A DNA stretch of 64,000 nt, from assembly GCA_036927565.1 (NCBI GenBank), contig JAYESD010000003.1, positions 98,069,591 to 98,133,590 on the forward strand, in the 5' to 3' direction. The stretch's first letter is position 1; each line of letters opens with the position of its first letter. This document shows positions 1 through 13,000 of this stretch, piece by piece. Under the pieces are notes generated by a model. The model was given only the letters and a program-made list of their open reading frames with translations. It was not told the origin of the DNA and did no database searches. The DNA comes from Tuctoria greenei. Taxonomy: Eukaryota > Streptophyta > Magnoliopsida > Poales > Poaceae. The position numbers and the translations under genes were made by a program.

Positions 1-1527
1 TTCTTAGTGTCACCATTGATATTATCCTTTATACTTTGAAACGAGTGCTTCATTGGAATATAGTGTCGATGTCCCATGTACACTATTTTTGGTGACTCAC
101 TCAAATACTGTGAGTCTGTTTCTCTCAAACAATGTGGACATCCGCAACCTACTTTCTTACTCTGTTCGGAAAATTTACGTGCTGCTGGAGAATCACTAAC
201 AGTCACAAATAAAATGGCTTTGAGGCGAAAGTACTCACGCTTGTGGTCATCCTAAGCCTGCACTCTGTCGTTGTACCACGACTGCTTCAGATCTTCAACC
301 AGAGGCCTGAAACAAGTGTTGATGTCATTCCTAAGTTGTTGTGGCCCCGGTATCAGTCCTGACATCATAAAATATTTCCATTTCTTGCACAACCAAGTAG
401 GAAGGTTCAAAATTGTAAGCACAATTGGCCATGTGCTATGTGTGCTACTGTTCAGAAAAGGATTCATGCCATCGGTTCTCATTGCGATCCTAATATTCCT
501 CGGATCAATGGCAAATTCAGGATTTCGTGAATCAATGTTTCGCCACTATGTGGCATCAACAGGATGTCTTATCATTCCAACATCCTGCTTATGCTTCTCT
601 TTGTACCATCACAACAATTCTGACTCCTTCTTGTTTGCAAACTAACACTTCAAACGAGGAATGATAGGAAAGTACCAAAACACCTTTTTATGCGCTCTTT
701 TTCTTCTATTGCAGTTCTCGTTATCGTCATCGTCTTTTATACAATTGAATTTGTCCACCACACAAATAGGGCATTTCTCGAGGTTTTCGTACTCGGGTCC
801 ACGATATAGAATACAATCATTCTTGCACGCATGTATTTTCTCTACGTCCAAACCCAGTAGACAAATTATCTGTTTTGCATCATAAACTGCCGTAGGGATT
901 GTGTTGCCTTGGGGCAATATGTCCTTAAGGAGCGTCAACAATTCCATAAAACTACAATTACTCCATCCATTGCTCGCCTTCAACTGGAAAAGTTTTACCA
1001 TCGCAAAAAGTTTGTGTACTTAGCCGAACAACCATGATACAATGGCTTCTTCGAGTCTTCCGTCATCTTCTTTTAATTTGCAAGTTCACCATTACTGTAC
1101 CAATCATAGTCACCATGTCTCTCGACATTGCATGCTATCTCCTCTATGTTATGCACCTGAAACTCAATGTCATCATCGGTGAACCCTGATATATCTCGCT
1201 CGTTCACATCCTCTTCGTGATCTTCTTGGACACTAGTAGGGCCTCCCTCTCCAGATATGAATCAGCTCTCATCTCCACTTCATTAAGCCCCTCCTCCCCA
1301 TGTTTGTTCCAACATCGATAACTTACCATGAATCCATGCGCGATCAAATGTGACCTCAACACTTCATTCGATATCTCTTCTCATTCTTGTAGTGAGGAAG
1401 GACAACAAATAGTCCCTCTAATATTTCCCAACATGTATTTCTTCACAAAAGCGATAAATGCATCTACTCCTTGGATATATTCATTGTAAAGGTGCAGCCC
1501 ATACATCCAACTTTGATCCGACGACAT
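1..1527 (-). pseudogene. Decayed CACTA (En/Spm) TNP2-type transposase, N-terminal part
   Basis: Read from 1527 downwards, the minus strand gives the typical start of a plant TNP2 transposase (SDQSWMYGLHLYNEYIQGV). It continues through a CACTA-characteristic stretch at 642-1001 (MVKLFQLKASNGWSN, then a Cys-rich CKNDCILYRGPEYENLEKCPIC segment) and the block at 252-482 (DGMNPFLNSSTHSTWPIVLTILNLP) that belongs to the Transposase_21 domain. The protein would cut and rejoin the ends of a CACTA element. The copy is dead: a TGA at 1381-1383 interrupts the frame 48 codons in, the frame changes near 1230-1270, and another stop precedes the 1001 segment. The rest of the gene lies outside the left edge. 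It is more divergent from the E1/E2 transposases than those are from each other, so it is a separate CACTA family. Confidence 0.85.
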
Positions 1528-1799
1528 CTACGTACAGAAAAGAAGAGCTAAATCAAAGAAATTTGAAGCCACTGCTAATCACCCCAAGCCAACTTCAATC
1601 AAAGAAGATCTAAAGGTAAAAAAATAGTAAGGAACAGGAGAGGAGGAGAGGACTAACCCTTTTATTTTAAGATCCACTGATAATCACCGCAAGACTTTAA
1701 GAATGAAAGAGGGAAAGAACAGGGCAAGCACATGGCAGATCTGGTAGCCACTTGTTCTACCACAGTAGGGAGGTCGTAGAAGGGCAACAGAAAATCGAC

Positions 1800-2190
1800 A
1801 CGGACCGATATAAAGCATGTCTCTCTATAGAAGGAATGTGAGATGGGACCGGTTCCACAATTAAAAGAGACGCGCCAGACCGGTGGTTATGGGAGATGCG
1901 CCTTATTCCATAATGAAAGGAGACGAGCTGAAACCAAAGTCCATCTCAGTTACCAAAACGATATGAGTCACGCATAATGACAGCGCGTCTCCCGTTTGTC
2001 CAAGAGGAGGGCGCATCTCGGATACCTACATAACTGATACAGGATTTATTGTAACATGTCTCCTTGTACGTTCAACTGAGCCATGTCAGATCATCGCTAA
2101 AGCGAACTATTCTCACTTAAGCTTATCAGAAACGTTCTCCTTTTAGCATGTCGCCCATCTTTGTCTCCTATTTGGGTTTCTTACGTAGTG
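1800..2190 (-). mobile_element. Probable 5' terminus of the leftmost CACTA element with subterminal motifs
   Basis: Read on the minus strand, the sequence ending at 2190 begins CACTACGTAAGAAACCC, which resembles a CACTA terminus. Between about 1860 and 2020 the motif GAGAYGCGCC occurs several times in both orientations (near 1867, 1892, 1983 and 2010), like subterminal transposase-binding repeats. The spacing fits a transposase starting at 1527. The opposite end and the 3-bp duplication cannot be seen, so the boundary is inferred. Confidence 0.45.
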
Positions 2191-3400
2191 ATCCCTCGAC
2201 CTATTTAAACCCTTGAAGGTGAGCCAGACTTTTTTTATTCTCTGCTCACCTCTTGCCATTAACACCGCCACCTCTATCCACCACCGTGACAACCGATCCC
2301 CTCATCATTTCGTCTTACTTCCAACAGCAAACTTCTTCGTAGCACCTCCTCTAACTATTGCCCCATCAAACTCGCTGGTTTATTGGCTCATCGGGAGTTT
2401 TGTAGCTCCCCGCCGGCAGTTCTTGGAGCCGCCATGGGCACCATCGTGTTCCTGACTCCCGAGCCACCTTTCTTCTCCTCTGCTGCGCCAAACGGTGCGC
2501 TACCTTGCCTGTTCACTTTTGGAAACTCATGCCTTCTGTTTGTAACTTGGTTTGGCCGGGAGCCGCTGAGTTCTTTTGGTTTTGGGCACAAAACCGAGTT
2601 GGGGAGAAATCAAAATTCCATTTCTAGGCAAGTTCTCACATTAATTCAGTTATAGAATAGGAACCCCAGACCATGGCGCATCCACCGGTGCAATAATTAG
2701 TAGCAGCCATGGCCAAGTAAAGAAATTATGCCAAATTTTGTCATAGCCAGCTACAACCCTAGGTCATCGGTAATGTCCTCGTTGCTAGCGATTTCCTCCC
2801 TATTGCACTCCACAATCATGTTTCCCATGACTCCCTGCTGCTACTCAACAATATGTCTTAGTAAATTTGGGACTTGGTGGTGGTCTCCCTTGTAGCAGCC
2901 ATGGAGGCCGCCGCTCCTCGCCATCGAATTCCATTTTTCCAGCGATGCTGAGCCCTGGAGCCTTGCCCTTGGTATGTGCCACATTCTGGGAATCATTTTG
3001 CCCGTTTTCCCATGGTCAGAGACGCTGCTCCGGTGAGGGGAGCGCAGCTCGCCATCAGCCATCGGTCTCCATGGCTGCATTGTCTGGAGGCTAAAGAAGA
3101 CCCCCTAGGGAATCTTTTGTGCCGCCCAGATCAAATCTGGCTGTGCCAGTTATCTCTGCAGTCCAATGTGGCATGTTCTGAGTGGTTGGTTTAAAATGTG
3201 TAGGTCCCTGCTATCAGATTAAAAAGAGTTTTTAACCAAAATTAAATAACAGAAAATAGCCCAAGTTAGAAAATTCATAACTTGTAACTTCCTCATTTTC
3301 ATGCATCATGCATTGCATGCATCCTCATACATGTTTAACATAAAGCAACCTTAAAAGGAACAAGATTAAAATAAATTTAGGTCTGATCAGCAATTTGATC
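2191..3400. other. Unassigned stretch without a recognisable gene
   Basis: A TATA-like ctatttaaac lies near 2200 and several short reading frames follow (up to about 110 codons), but none resembles a known family and frames on both strands overlap. Nothing supports a gene. The part after 3200 is AT-rich. Confidence 0.4.
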
Positions 3401-3419
3401 CTATCAGGGTGCGTACTTG

Positions 3420-3765
3420 TCCATCCTCCAACTCAGACTAGTCCGGTATCCCTCTTCTGTTTCAGAAACTTTAGTTTCTCCATAACCCGGACTTGTCCGG
3501 CACACTGCACGAACTAGTCCATTGTTGGCTCTGATGTTTTTCTGTACTTGCCCGATTTCTAGTGAACTAGTCCAATCTTGTCCAAATTTCAGTCCGGAAA
3601 CCTTTATTTTGCAACCCCGGACTTGTCCGACCCTCTATACCGGACTTGTTTGATTTCGTGTCTGTTCCAAAATGGACTTGTCCGGCCATCCTTGAGTACA
3701 AGTCCGGCCTTCAGAGTCCAACTCAGATTCTATTTTCCTTTCATGATTGGTTATTGGGTAATTGC
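3420..3765. repeat. Cluster of GGACTTGTCC / GGACTAGTCC palindromes
   Basis: About ten imperfect copies of a short palindrome (GGACTTGTCCGG, GACTAGTCCGG, TACAAGTCCGG and similar) occur within about 350 bp, at irregular spacing. They sit just left of the E1 terminus and are not part of it. Such clusters are found in grass repetitive DNA; the parent element is not recognised here. Confidence 0.6.
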
Positions 3766-3901
3766 CCTATTTGGGCCCAGAACTTCGTACCCAACCTCAT
3801 AGGAGCCCAAGTGGACCCCACCTCGGCCCCTACTCGCCCCCCACTGAAATCCACTTGGAATTCACCCCAAAACCCTACCTCTCCACTCCAATTTAAACAA
3901 C

Positions 3902-3916
3902 CACTACATGGATTCC
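3902..3916 (+). repeat. E1 left terminal inverted repeat
   Basis: CACTACATGGATTCC differs from E2's left terminus (CACTACAAGGATTCC) by one base, and the next 40 bp (CCACCCTGTTGC...) are also shared. The three bases before it are AAC, which would be the target duplication if the partner end were found. Confidence 0.85.
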
Positions 3917-3959
3917 ACCCTGTTGCATTGATTTTACTGCAACGAATACTAAATCATTA

Positions 3960-5265
3960 CAGTAAGCTTGATCTTTTGCCATGATTCACTAGTTTGTGGC
4001 ATTAGAATCTATCACCACGGAATACGATCTTTGCATTACGATCTGTTGCCACGATTCACTAGCTCGTGTATTAGGATATGTCGCCATGAATCTGTTGCCA
4101 CGATTCACTAGTTCGTGGCATTAGCATCTATCGCCATGGAACATGATCGTAGCATTAGGATTTGTTGTCACGATTCACTAGTTCGTGATGTTAGCATCTA
4201 TCGCCACGGAACAAGATCGTTGCATTAGGATTTGTTGCCACAGTTCACTAGTTTGTAGCATTAGGATCTACTGCCATGGCACACAATCGTTGCATTAGGA
4301 TCTGATGCCACGAATTACTGGTTAGTGGCGTTAGGATCTATCGCCACGGAACACAATCATTGCATTAGGATATGATGCAACAAATTACCGGTTTGTGGAA
4401 TTAGGATCTATCGCCACGGATCAGAATCGTTGCATTAGGAAAATTTGCCATGAATTACCAGTTCGTGGCGTTAGGATCTATCGCCACGGAATGCGTTCGT
4501 TGCATTGGGAACTTTCACCACGATTCAATAGTTCATGGCATTAAGATCTATTACCACGAAACACAATCATTGCATTAGGAACTTTTGCCACAATTCACCA
4601 GTTCGTGGCATTAGGATATATTGCCATAGAACACAATCATTGCATTAGGAACTTTTACGATGAATTACCAAATCGTGGCGTTAGGATCTATCGCAACGGA
4701 ACAGAATCATTACGTTAGGAACTTTTGCCATGATTAACCAGATCGTGGCGTTAGGATATATCGCCATGGAACAAAATCATTGCATTAGGAACTTTTTCCA
4801 TGATTCACCAGTTCGTGGCGTTAGGATCTATCGCCACGGAACATAATCATTGCATTAGGAACTTTTGCCACGAATTACCAGTTCATGGCGTTAGGATCTA
4901 TCACCACGGAATATGATCGATGCATTGGGAACTGTTGCCATGATTCACCAGTTCGTGGCGTTAGGATCTATCGCAACAAAACACAATCGTTGCATTAGAA
5001 ACTTTTGCCACGATTCACTAGTTCATCGTATTAGGATCTATTGCCACGGAACACAATCATTTCATTAGGAACATTAGCCACGATTCACTAGGTTGTGGCG
5101 TTAGGATCGATCGCCATAGAACACAATCGTTGCATTAGAAACTTTAACCACGATTCACCAGTTCGTGGCGTTAGGATCTATCGCCACGGAACACAATCAT
5201 TGCATTAGGATCTGTTGCCTCGATTCACCAGTTTGTGGCATTAGGATCTATCGTCACGAAACACA
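3960..5265. repeat. E1 left subterminal array, 70-bp units made of two 35-bp halves
   Basis: About 18 diverged units of 70 bp. Each has a half of the form TTGCCACGATTCACNAGTTCGTGGC plus ATTAGGATC, and a half of the form TATCGCCACGGAACACAATC plus GTTGCATTAGGA. By analogy with En/Spm, these would be binding sites for the TnpA protein that brings the ends together. Further units resume at 5570-5690 after a non-repeat interruption. Confidence 0.85.
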
Positions 5266-5565
5266 ATCATTGGCCTCACCATATATTACAAAAATGTAGG
5301 CCACTCTATGAACGAATGAATGTGTGGTGTGTTCATCGTGTTCCTCAGGAATCATAAGGACATATTTGTTTATTTTCTGGACAAGTGAATGATTCAGTTA
5401 TCAAGTGAATGTACTCTAAGTTCAGTGATGTTTGATATCAACAGTGAATCGAAGCAAAATGAATATAATCACGAAGCTAAAAGGAGGCGTCGTGGGGAGG
5501 ATGCACTTTTCATATAGCACTTCGCTGCTAAATAAGCGTGTCTCCATTTTGCTTGTACAATTGTT
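5266..5565. other. Non-repeat insertion inside the E1 array
   Basis: About 300 bp without the 35-bp motif separate the main array from its last units at 5570-5690. A short stretch (gaatgtgtggtgtgttcatcg near 5317) reappears near 25466 in the E2 cargo. No termini or coding capacity recognised. Confidence 0.4.
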
Positions 5566-5827
5566 GCATTAGGATTTGTTGCAACGATTGTACTAGTTCG
5601 TGGCCTTAGGATCTATCCCCACGGAACACACTCATTGCATTATGATCTGTTGGCAGGAATCACTAGTTTGTTGCATTAGGAATTTCTGCAGGAGCGTCAT
5701 TTCAAATTTTGGGTATCTTCTAAAGAGGTGGGATTATTCAATATCGGCTTACTTCTAAGCTTGTTGCTAAATAGAAGAGTGGCTTCTATCTTTTTGAAAA
5801 AAAACAAATAGTTCACGTACAGCTAGC

Positions 5828-8710
5828 TCACACAGTACTTATATAAAAAAAATCATCATCTTCGCTATTGTTCCCCCCCCCCAATATTGGAGGTACAATA
5901 CCAACATTGATATATGTATCATCGTTGTCGTCGTCGTCATCTTCATTTTCTGATGTAACTCTAAGTGCCTCAAACTGATCACATGTTCTCAACTGAAGAG
6001 CAGAAGCATCACCGATTGCTCCCTCAATGTCATTCCTAGCCCATGCGGCCCTATCCTCATTTACGTGTGGCATATTGATATCAGTAAGTCGTCGATCATC
6101 AAATGTCTCTGCCTACATCGTCTCAGTGACATTATTTTCACTGTCTCCAGGGGCCATGGCAAAAAGGTTTTGTGGCTTCATTTTAACAATTGTAGGCCAT
6201 TTAGGTTGCTTCACTTCAAACGTAAAAAACTTGTTCTGATTGGGTGGCTAGAATGTAAGGCTAATACTTAATTTGAGAAAGAGTATTGTCAACATCTATC
6301 ATTCTGTATCAATCCATTTTCTGGCCTCTTCTTTGGCTCTGACAGGAATTAGGCTGATCAAACCAGCCACATTCAAATAACAGAACCTCATGATTTTTTC
6401 AAAGTCAACAAAAATCATTTTCTTGATTACTCCAAACCACTCATGATCACCATCCCAAATGATAACACCACTCTTTTGCGTTCGTAAATCTTTTTTCACC
6501 TCTGCAGTTCAAAAGAAGAAGCCATTAATGAATGATCAACTAAAAAAACATGCTTGACAATCAAGTCCTCTATATAATGCATACAAATAATCGGTTACTT
6601 TGCCTTCTTTGTGTAATGTCGTAGTCTGTACACATTAGTATAAAATGGGTCATCGCTAAACCAACTTCAGAACACATATTTGTTCAATATTTCATCAAAG
6701 TAAAAACTTGCATGTACTTTTTCGTTTCTAAAACCAATAAAAAAACTCATCTCCATGGCGTTTTTCAACATCACGAGAATGAATCTTTTTCAGCTCTTCA
6801 AAATGCTCATCAAAAAGGGTACAAAATTAAATTAGCCATCTATAATAAGCATGATCCGATATAGTATAGAACATCTAAGTTATACGTACTTGACCCATGG
6901 AGCGGCCTCTTCAACATTAGAAATAATATAATGCCTAATGTTATGCAGTTCCACCATAGTAAGTTAACCCATTTAAACCTTTTTTAGAATTATCAACTTC
7001 TGTAAATATAATAGACGCAAGAAAAGGTTCATTCCTAGATGCAGCTTCATGACGTTCCGACCTATCAAGCTTGGTCTGATGTTATCCAAAAACTGACTAC
7101 AAAAAGTCATACACTCTTCAATAATATATCCCTCAGCTATAGAACCCTCCGGGTGAGCTCTGTTACGTACATCCTAATCAATGTACCATGGTACCTCTCA
7201 ATTGGATACATCCATCTGTAAGAAATAGTTCCGCCCAAGCGAGCTTCTTTGGCAAGATGGATTGGAAGATGTACCATGATATCAAAGAAAGCGGGAGGAA
7301 GCAACATCTCAAGCTTACAAATTGTTTTAGGAAATTTTTTGATCATCTTATCCAAATCTGGTTCCGCCAATTCTTTAGAACAAATTCCAGAAAAGAATTT
7401 GCTAAAATCAATTAAAGGTGCACCAACCTTTTCAGGCAATATGTCACGTATTGCAATAGGAAGGAGCTTCTGAAAATATAATACGGTAGTCATGAGTTTT
7501 TAGACCTGATCCATTACGTGCTTTTATGTCCACACATCTCTCGATGTTTGAGGCATAACCATCGGGCATCTTCACATCCCCCAAAAACTTGCACAAGGTG
7601 GTCTTCTCATCTTTATGCAAAGTATATGATGCTGATGGACAAACATACTTCCAATTTATATCCACTGGATGTTGCTATGGCCGTATACCCATATCCTACT
7701 TATCAGGACGAGCTTGTAGACTATCTTTTGTTTTACCATCCATATTAATCAATGTCCCCGATATGCTATCACAAATGTTTTCTCAATGTCCATGACATCC
7801 AAGATATGCCTTGTTAGCAATGTCATCCAATACGAGAGCTGAAAAAATATACTTTTCTTCTTCCAACTATGCCACCTATCTTCCTCAGTGCACTTTCTCT
7901 TATTATTTGTCTGTCCAAAACATACTTGATCAAAACTCTTGTATTGTTGGAGTACTTCGTCACCAGAGAGTGATGGTGGAGCCTCTCTATTCTCTATCTT
8001 GTTGTTGAAAGAAGCTTTCTCTCGGTGTCGCCTGTGATTCTAAGGTAGGAAACGACAATGACCCATGTAGCAATACTTTCGTCCATGTTTCAACCACAAT
8101 GCGTCAGTGTTTACATGGCAGTATGGACATGCTAGCTTACCTTTTGTGCTCCATCTACATAGAATTACATATGATGGAAAATCATTTATTGTCCACAATA
8201 TAGAAGCTCGCATGAGACAAGTCTCTTTCTATGAACTATCGTATGTTTCAACACCATGAGACCATAATTTCAGTAGCTCATCAATCAAAGGCTGCAGATA
8301 CACATCAATGTTGTTTCCAGGTGACTTTGGCCTAGGAATTATCATTGACATCAACCAATAAGGGATGCTTCATACACAACCAAGGCGGTAGATTATAAGG
8401 GATTAGAATCATAAGCCATGGACTGTAACAAACATTAATTATTCGAAAAGGATTGAAACCATCTGATGCTAGCCCAAGTCTTATGTTGCGAGGATCAGAT
8501 CAAAAATTTGGGTGAATGCTATCAAAATGCTTCCATGCTTTCGAATATGCAAGATGGCATAATATTCCATCATCAATACATTCTTCTTTGTGCCAGCGCA
8601 TGTTTGATGTCGTTGATTCTGCCATATAAAATCTTTGAAGATGGGGAATAAGAGGGAAGTTTTGTAGAATCTTGCGTGCTACAAGATTCTTGGCTTTTCT
8701 ACAAGGAAAG
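5828..8710 (-). pseudogene. E1 TnpD (TNP2-type) transposase, C-terminal portion, truncated by E2
   Basis: This is the C-terminal three quarters of a CACTA transposase, read downwards from 8710. Conserved parts: residues matching GLKTHDYRIIF at about 7450-7560; DUF4218-type sequence at 7137-7493 (LLPIAIRDILPEKV, then LPPAFFDIMVHLPIHLAKEARLGG); DUF4216-type sequence at 6299-6499 (GVIIWDGDHEWFGVIKKM); and an acidic tail at 5828-6073. It parallels E2's TnpD at 10090-12915 along its whole length. Frames change repeatedly (near 7500, 7150 and 6300), beyond what introns easily explain. The gene stops at 8710 because E2 inserted there; the missing N-terminal part resumes at 32934. Confidence 0.85.
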
Positions 8711-8725
8711 CACTACAAGGATTCC
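8711..8725 (+). repeat. E2 left terminal inverted repeat
   Basis: CACTACAAGGATTCC, preceded by the probable target duplication AAG. Confidence 0.92.
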
Positions 8726-8759
8726 ACCCTGTTGCAACGATTGTACTGCAACGAATACT

Positions 8760-10045
8760 AAATTGTTGCAGTAAGCTTGGTCTGTTGCCATGATTCACTA
8801 GTTCGTGACATTAGCATCTATCACCACGGAACACGATCGTTGCATTAGGATCTATTGCAACGATTCACTAGTTCGTGGCATTAGGATCTATCGCCACGAA
8901 TCTGTTGTCACGATTCACTAGTTCGTGGCATTAGCATCTATCGCCACGGAACACGATCGTTGCATTAGGATCTGTTGCAACGATTCACTAGTTCGTGGCA
9001 TTAGGATCTATCGCGACGAATCTGTTGCCACGATTCACTAGTTTGTGGCATTAGCATCTATCGCCACGGAACACGATCGTTGCATTAGGATCAGTTGCAA
9101 CAATTCACTGGTTCTGGCATTAGGATCTATCGCCACGAATCTGTTGCCATGATTCACTAGTTCATGGCATTAGCATCTATCGCCATGGAACCCGATCGTT
9201 GCATTAGGATATGTTGCCATAATTCACTAGTTCGTGGCATTAGGATCTATCACCACAAATCTGTTGCCACGATTCACTAGTCATGGCATTAGCATCTATT
9301 GCCATGGAACCCGATCGTTGCACTAGGATATGTTGCCACGATTCACTAGTTCATGGCATTAGGATCTATCGCCACGGAACACGATCGTTGCACTAGGATC
9401 TGTTGCCACGATTCACCAGTTCGTGGCCTTAGCATCTATCGCCACAAATTTGTTGCCACGATTCACTAGTTCATGGCATTAGGATCTATCGCCACGTTAC
9501 CCGATCGTTGCACTAGGATCTGTTGCCACGATTCACTAGTTCATGGCCTTAGGATCTATTGCCACAAATATGTTGCCACGATTCACTAGTTCGTGGCATT
9601 AGCATCTATCGCCATGGAACCCGATCGTGGCATTAGGATCTGTTTCTACGATTCAATAGTTCGTGGCGTTAGCATCTATCGCCACAGAACCCGATCGTTG
9701 CATTAGGATCTGTTGCTACGATTCAATAGTTTGTGGCGTTAGCATCTATCGCCATGGAACCCGATCGTTGCATTAGAATCTATTGCCACGATTTACTGGT
9801 TCGTGACATTAGCATCTATCGCCACAAAACGCGATCATTGCATTAGGATCTGTTGCCACGATTCAATAGTTCGTGGTGTTAGGATCTATCGCCATGAAAC
9901 ACAAACGTTGCATTAGGAACTTATGCCACGATTCACAAGTTTGTGGTGATAGTATTTATCACCATGAAACACAATCGTTGTATTAGGATCCGTTGCCACG
10001 AAATACCGGTTGGTGGCATTATGATCTATCACCACGGAACACAAA
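8760..10045. repeat. E2 left subterminal array with 120-bp higher-order units
   Basis: The units are as in E1 (TGTTGCMACGATTCACTAG, TTCGTGGCATTAGGATC, TATCGCCACGGAACACGATCG). From about 8820 to 9420 they are organised in a 120-bp higher-order period: the segment CCACGGAACACGATCG recurs near 8825, 8945 and 9065, then slightly diverged near 9183 and 9302. From about 9600 the period is 70 bp. Probable TnpA binding region. Confidence 0.85.
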
Positions 10046-10089
10046 CTACATTACATATAGTGTTCACGTACAGCTAGCTCACATAGTAC

Positions 10090-13000
10090 CTATAGGAAAA
10101 AATCATCATCTTCGCTGTCCTCCCTCAATATTGGAGGTACAATACCATCATTGATATATGTATCATCATCGTCGTGGTCATCGTCGTCGTCATCTTCATT
10201 TGAAAGAGCGGAAGCATCACCGGTTGCTCCGTCAATGTCATCCCTATCCCATGTGGTCATATCCTCATTTATATCAGTAAGTCGTCGATCATCAAATAAT
10301 GTCTCAACATCCATCGTCTCAGTGACATTATTTTCACTGTCTCCATGGGCATGGCAAAAAGGTTTCTTGGCACCGTTTCAACAACTATAGCCCATTTAGA
10401 TTGCTTCGCACTTCTAACGTAAAAAACTTGTTCTGCTTGGGTGGCTAGAATGTAAGGCTCATACTTAAATTGAGAAATAGTAGTGTCCACATCTATCATT
10501 CTGTATCGATCCATTTTCTAGCCTCTGCTTTGGATCTGACCGGAACGAGGCCGATCATACCATTCACATTCAAATAACATAACCTCTTGATTTTTTTCGA
10601 AATCAACAGAAATCATTTTCTTGATTACTCCATACCACTCATGATCACCATCCCGAACAACAACACCACTGTTTTGCATCCGTAAATCTTTTTCCACCTC
10701 CGCTATTCGAAAGAAGAAGCCATTTATGAATGATCGACTAAAAAAACATGCCCGACGATCAGGTCCTTTAGATAATGCATACAAATAATCGGTTACTTTG
10801 CCTTCTTTGTGTAATGTCGTAATCTGTACACAGTAATTAGTATAAAAGGGGTCATCGATAAACCAACTTCAGAACATATATTTCTTCAATATTTCATCAA
10901 AGTAAAAACTTGTATGTACTTACTCATTCCTGAAACCAATAAACAAACTCATCTCTATGGCGTCTTTCAACATCACGAGAATGAATCTTTTTCAGCTCTT
11001 CAAAATGCTCACTGAAAAGGGTACAAAATTAAATTATCCATCTACAATAAGCATGATCCATTAATATAGTATAGAACATCTGAGTGTTATACGTACTTGA
11101 TCCATGGAGCAGCCTCTTCAACATTAGAAATAATATAATGCCTGATGTTATGTAGTTCCACCATAGTAAGTTCGCCCCATTTAAACCCTTTTTTAGAATT
11201 ATCAACTTCTGTAAATATATTAGACTCGAGAGAAGGTTCATTCCTAGCTGCAGCTTCATGAGGTTCTGGCCTATTAAGCTTGGTGCTGATGTTATACAAA
11301 AACTGGCTAAAAAAAGTCATACACTCTTCCATAATATATCCCTTAGCTATAGAACCCTCTGGGTGAGCTCTGTTACGTACATACCTCTTCAATGTACCAA
11401 GGTACCTCTCAATTGGATACATCTATCTGTAAGAAACAGGTCCACCCAAGCGATCTTCTTCGCCAAGATGGATTGGAAGATGTACCATGATATCAAAGAA
11501 AGCGGGAGGAAGCAACATCTTAAGCTTACAAATTGTTTCAGGAAATTGTTCAATCATCTTATCCAAATCTATTTCCACCAATTCTTTAGAACAAATTCCA
11601 GAAAAGAATCTGTTAAACTCAATTAAAGGTTCAACAACCTTTTCAGGCAATATGTCACGTATTGCAATAGGAAGGAGCTTCTGAAATATAATATGGCAGT
11701 CATGAGTTTTTAGACCTGATACCTTACATGCTGTTATGTCCACACTTCTCTTGATGTTTGAGGCATAACCATCGGACATCTTCACATCCACCGAAAAACT
11801 TGCACAAGGTGGTCTTTTGATCTTTTTGCAAAGTATATGATGCTGATGGACAATCATACTTCCCTTTCATACCCACCGGATGTTGCTTTGGCCGTATACC
11901 CATTTCCTGCATATCAAAACGAGCTTGTAGACTATCTTTTGTTTTACCACCCATATTAAGCAATGCACCCAATATTCTATCACAAATGTTTTTCTCAATG
12001 TGCATGACATCCAAGTTATGCCTTATTAGCAATGTCTTCCAATATGGGAGCTGGAAAAATATACTTTTCTTCTTCCAACTATGCCACCTATCTTCGTCAG
12101 TGCGCTTTCTCTTATTATTCGTCTATCCAAAACTCACTTGATCAAAAGTCTCGTATTGTTGGAGTACTTCGTGACCAGAGAGTGATGTTGGAGCCTCTCT
12201 ATTCTCTATTTTGTTGTTGAAAGAAGCTTTGTCCCGACGCCACCGGTGTTCCTGAGGTAGGAAACGACGATGACCCATGTAGAAATACTTTCGTCCATGT
12301 TTCAACCACAAGGCATCAGTGTTTACATGGCAGTATGGACATGCTATCCTACCATTTGTGCTCCCTCCACATAGCATTGCATATGCTGGAAAATCATTTA
12401 TTGTCCACAATATAGAAGCTCGCATGAGAAATGTCTCTTTCTTTGAACTGTCGTATGTTTCAACACCATCAGATCATAATTTTAGTAGCTCATCAATCAA
12501 AGGCTGCAGATACACATCAATGTTGTTTCCAGGTGACTTTGGCCAGGGAATTATCATTGACATCAACCAATAAGGCTGCTTCATACACAACCAAGGTGGT
12601 AGGTTATAAGGGATTAGAATCACAGGTCATGTACTGTAAGAAACATTCATGACTCCAAAAGGATTGAAACCATCAAATGCTAGCCCAAGTCTTATGTTGC
12701 GAGGATCAGATGAGAAATTTGGGTGAATGCTATCAAAATGCTTCCATGCTTTCGAATCTGCAGGATGGCGTAATATTCCATCATCAATACGTTCTTCTTT
12801 GTGCCTGCGCATGTTTGATGTGGTTGATTCTGCCATATAAAACCTTTGAAGACGGGGAATAAGATGGAAGTATCGTAGAATCTTGCGTGCTACAAGCTTC
12901 TTGTCTTTTCCACAAGGTAAAGCCTCTCTTGCATCCCCACCAGTACTATTTTTCCATCATAATTCACCACATTCTGGGCATCGATCCAGCAGAGAATACT

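Noticed and set aside
2213..3194. Several overlapping short frames after a TATA-like box
   Set aside because: No recognisable similarity, overlapping frames on both strands, no splice structure that joins them.
3960..10045. Regularly spaced repeats resembling a CRISPR array
   Set aside because: The units are contiguous diverged 35/70/120-bp tandem repeats without unique spacers, bounded by CACTA termini in plant DNA.
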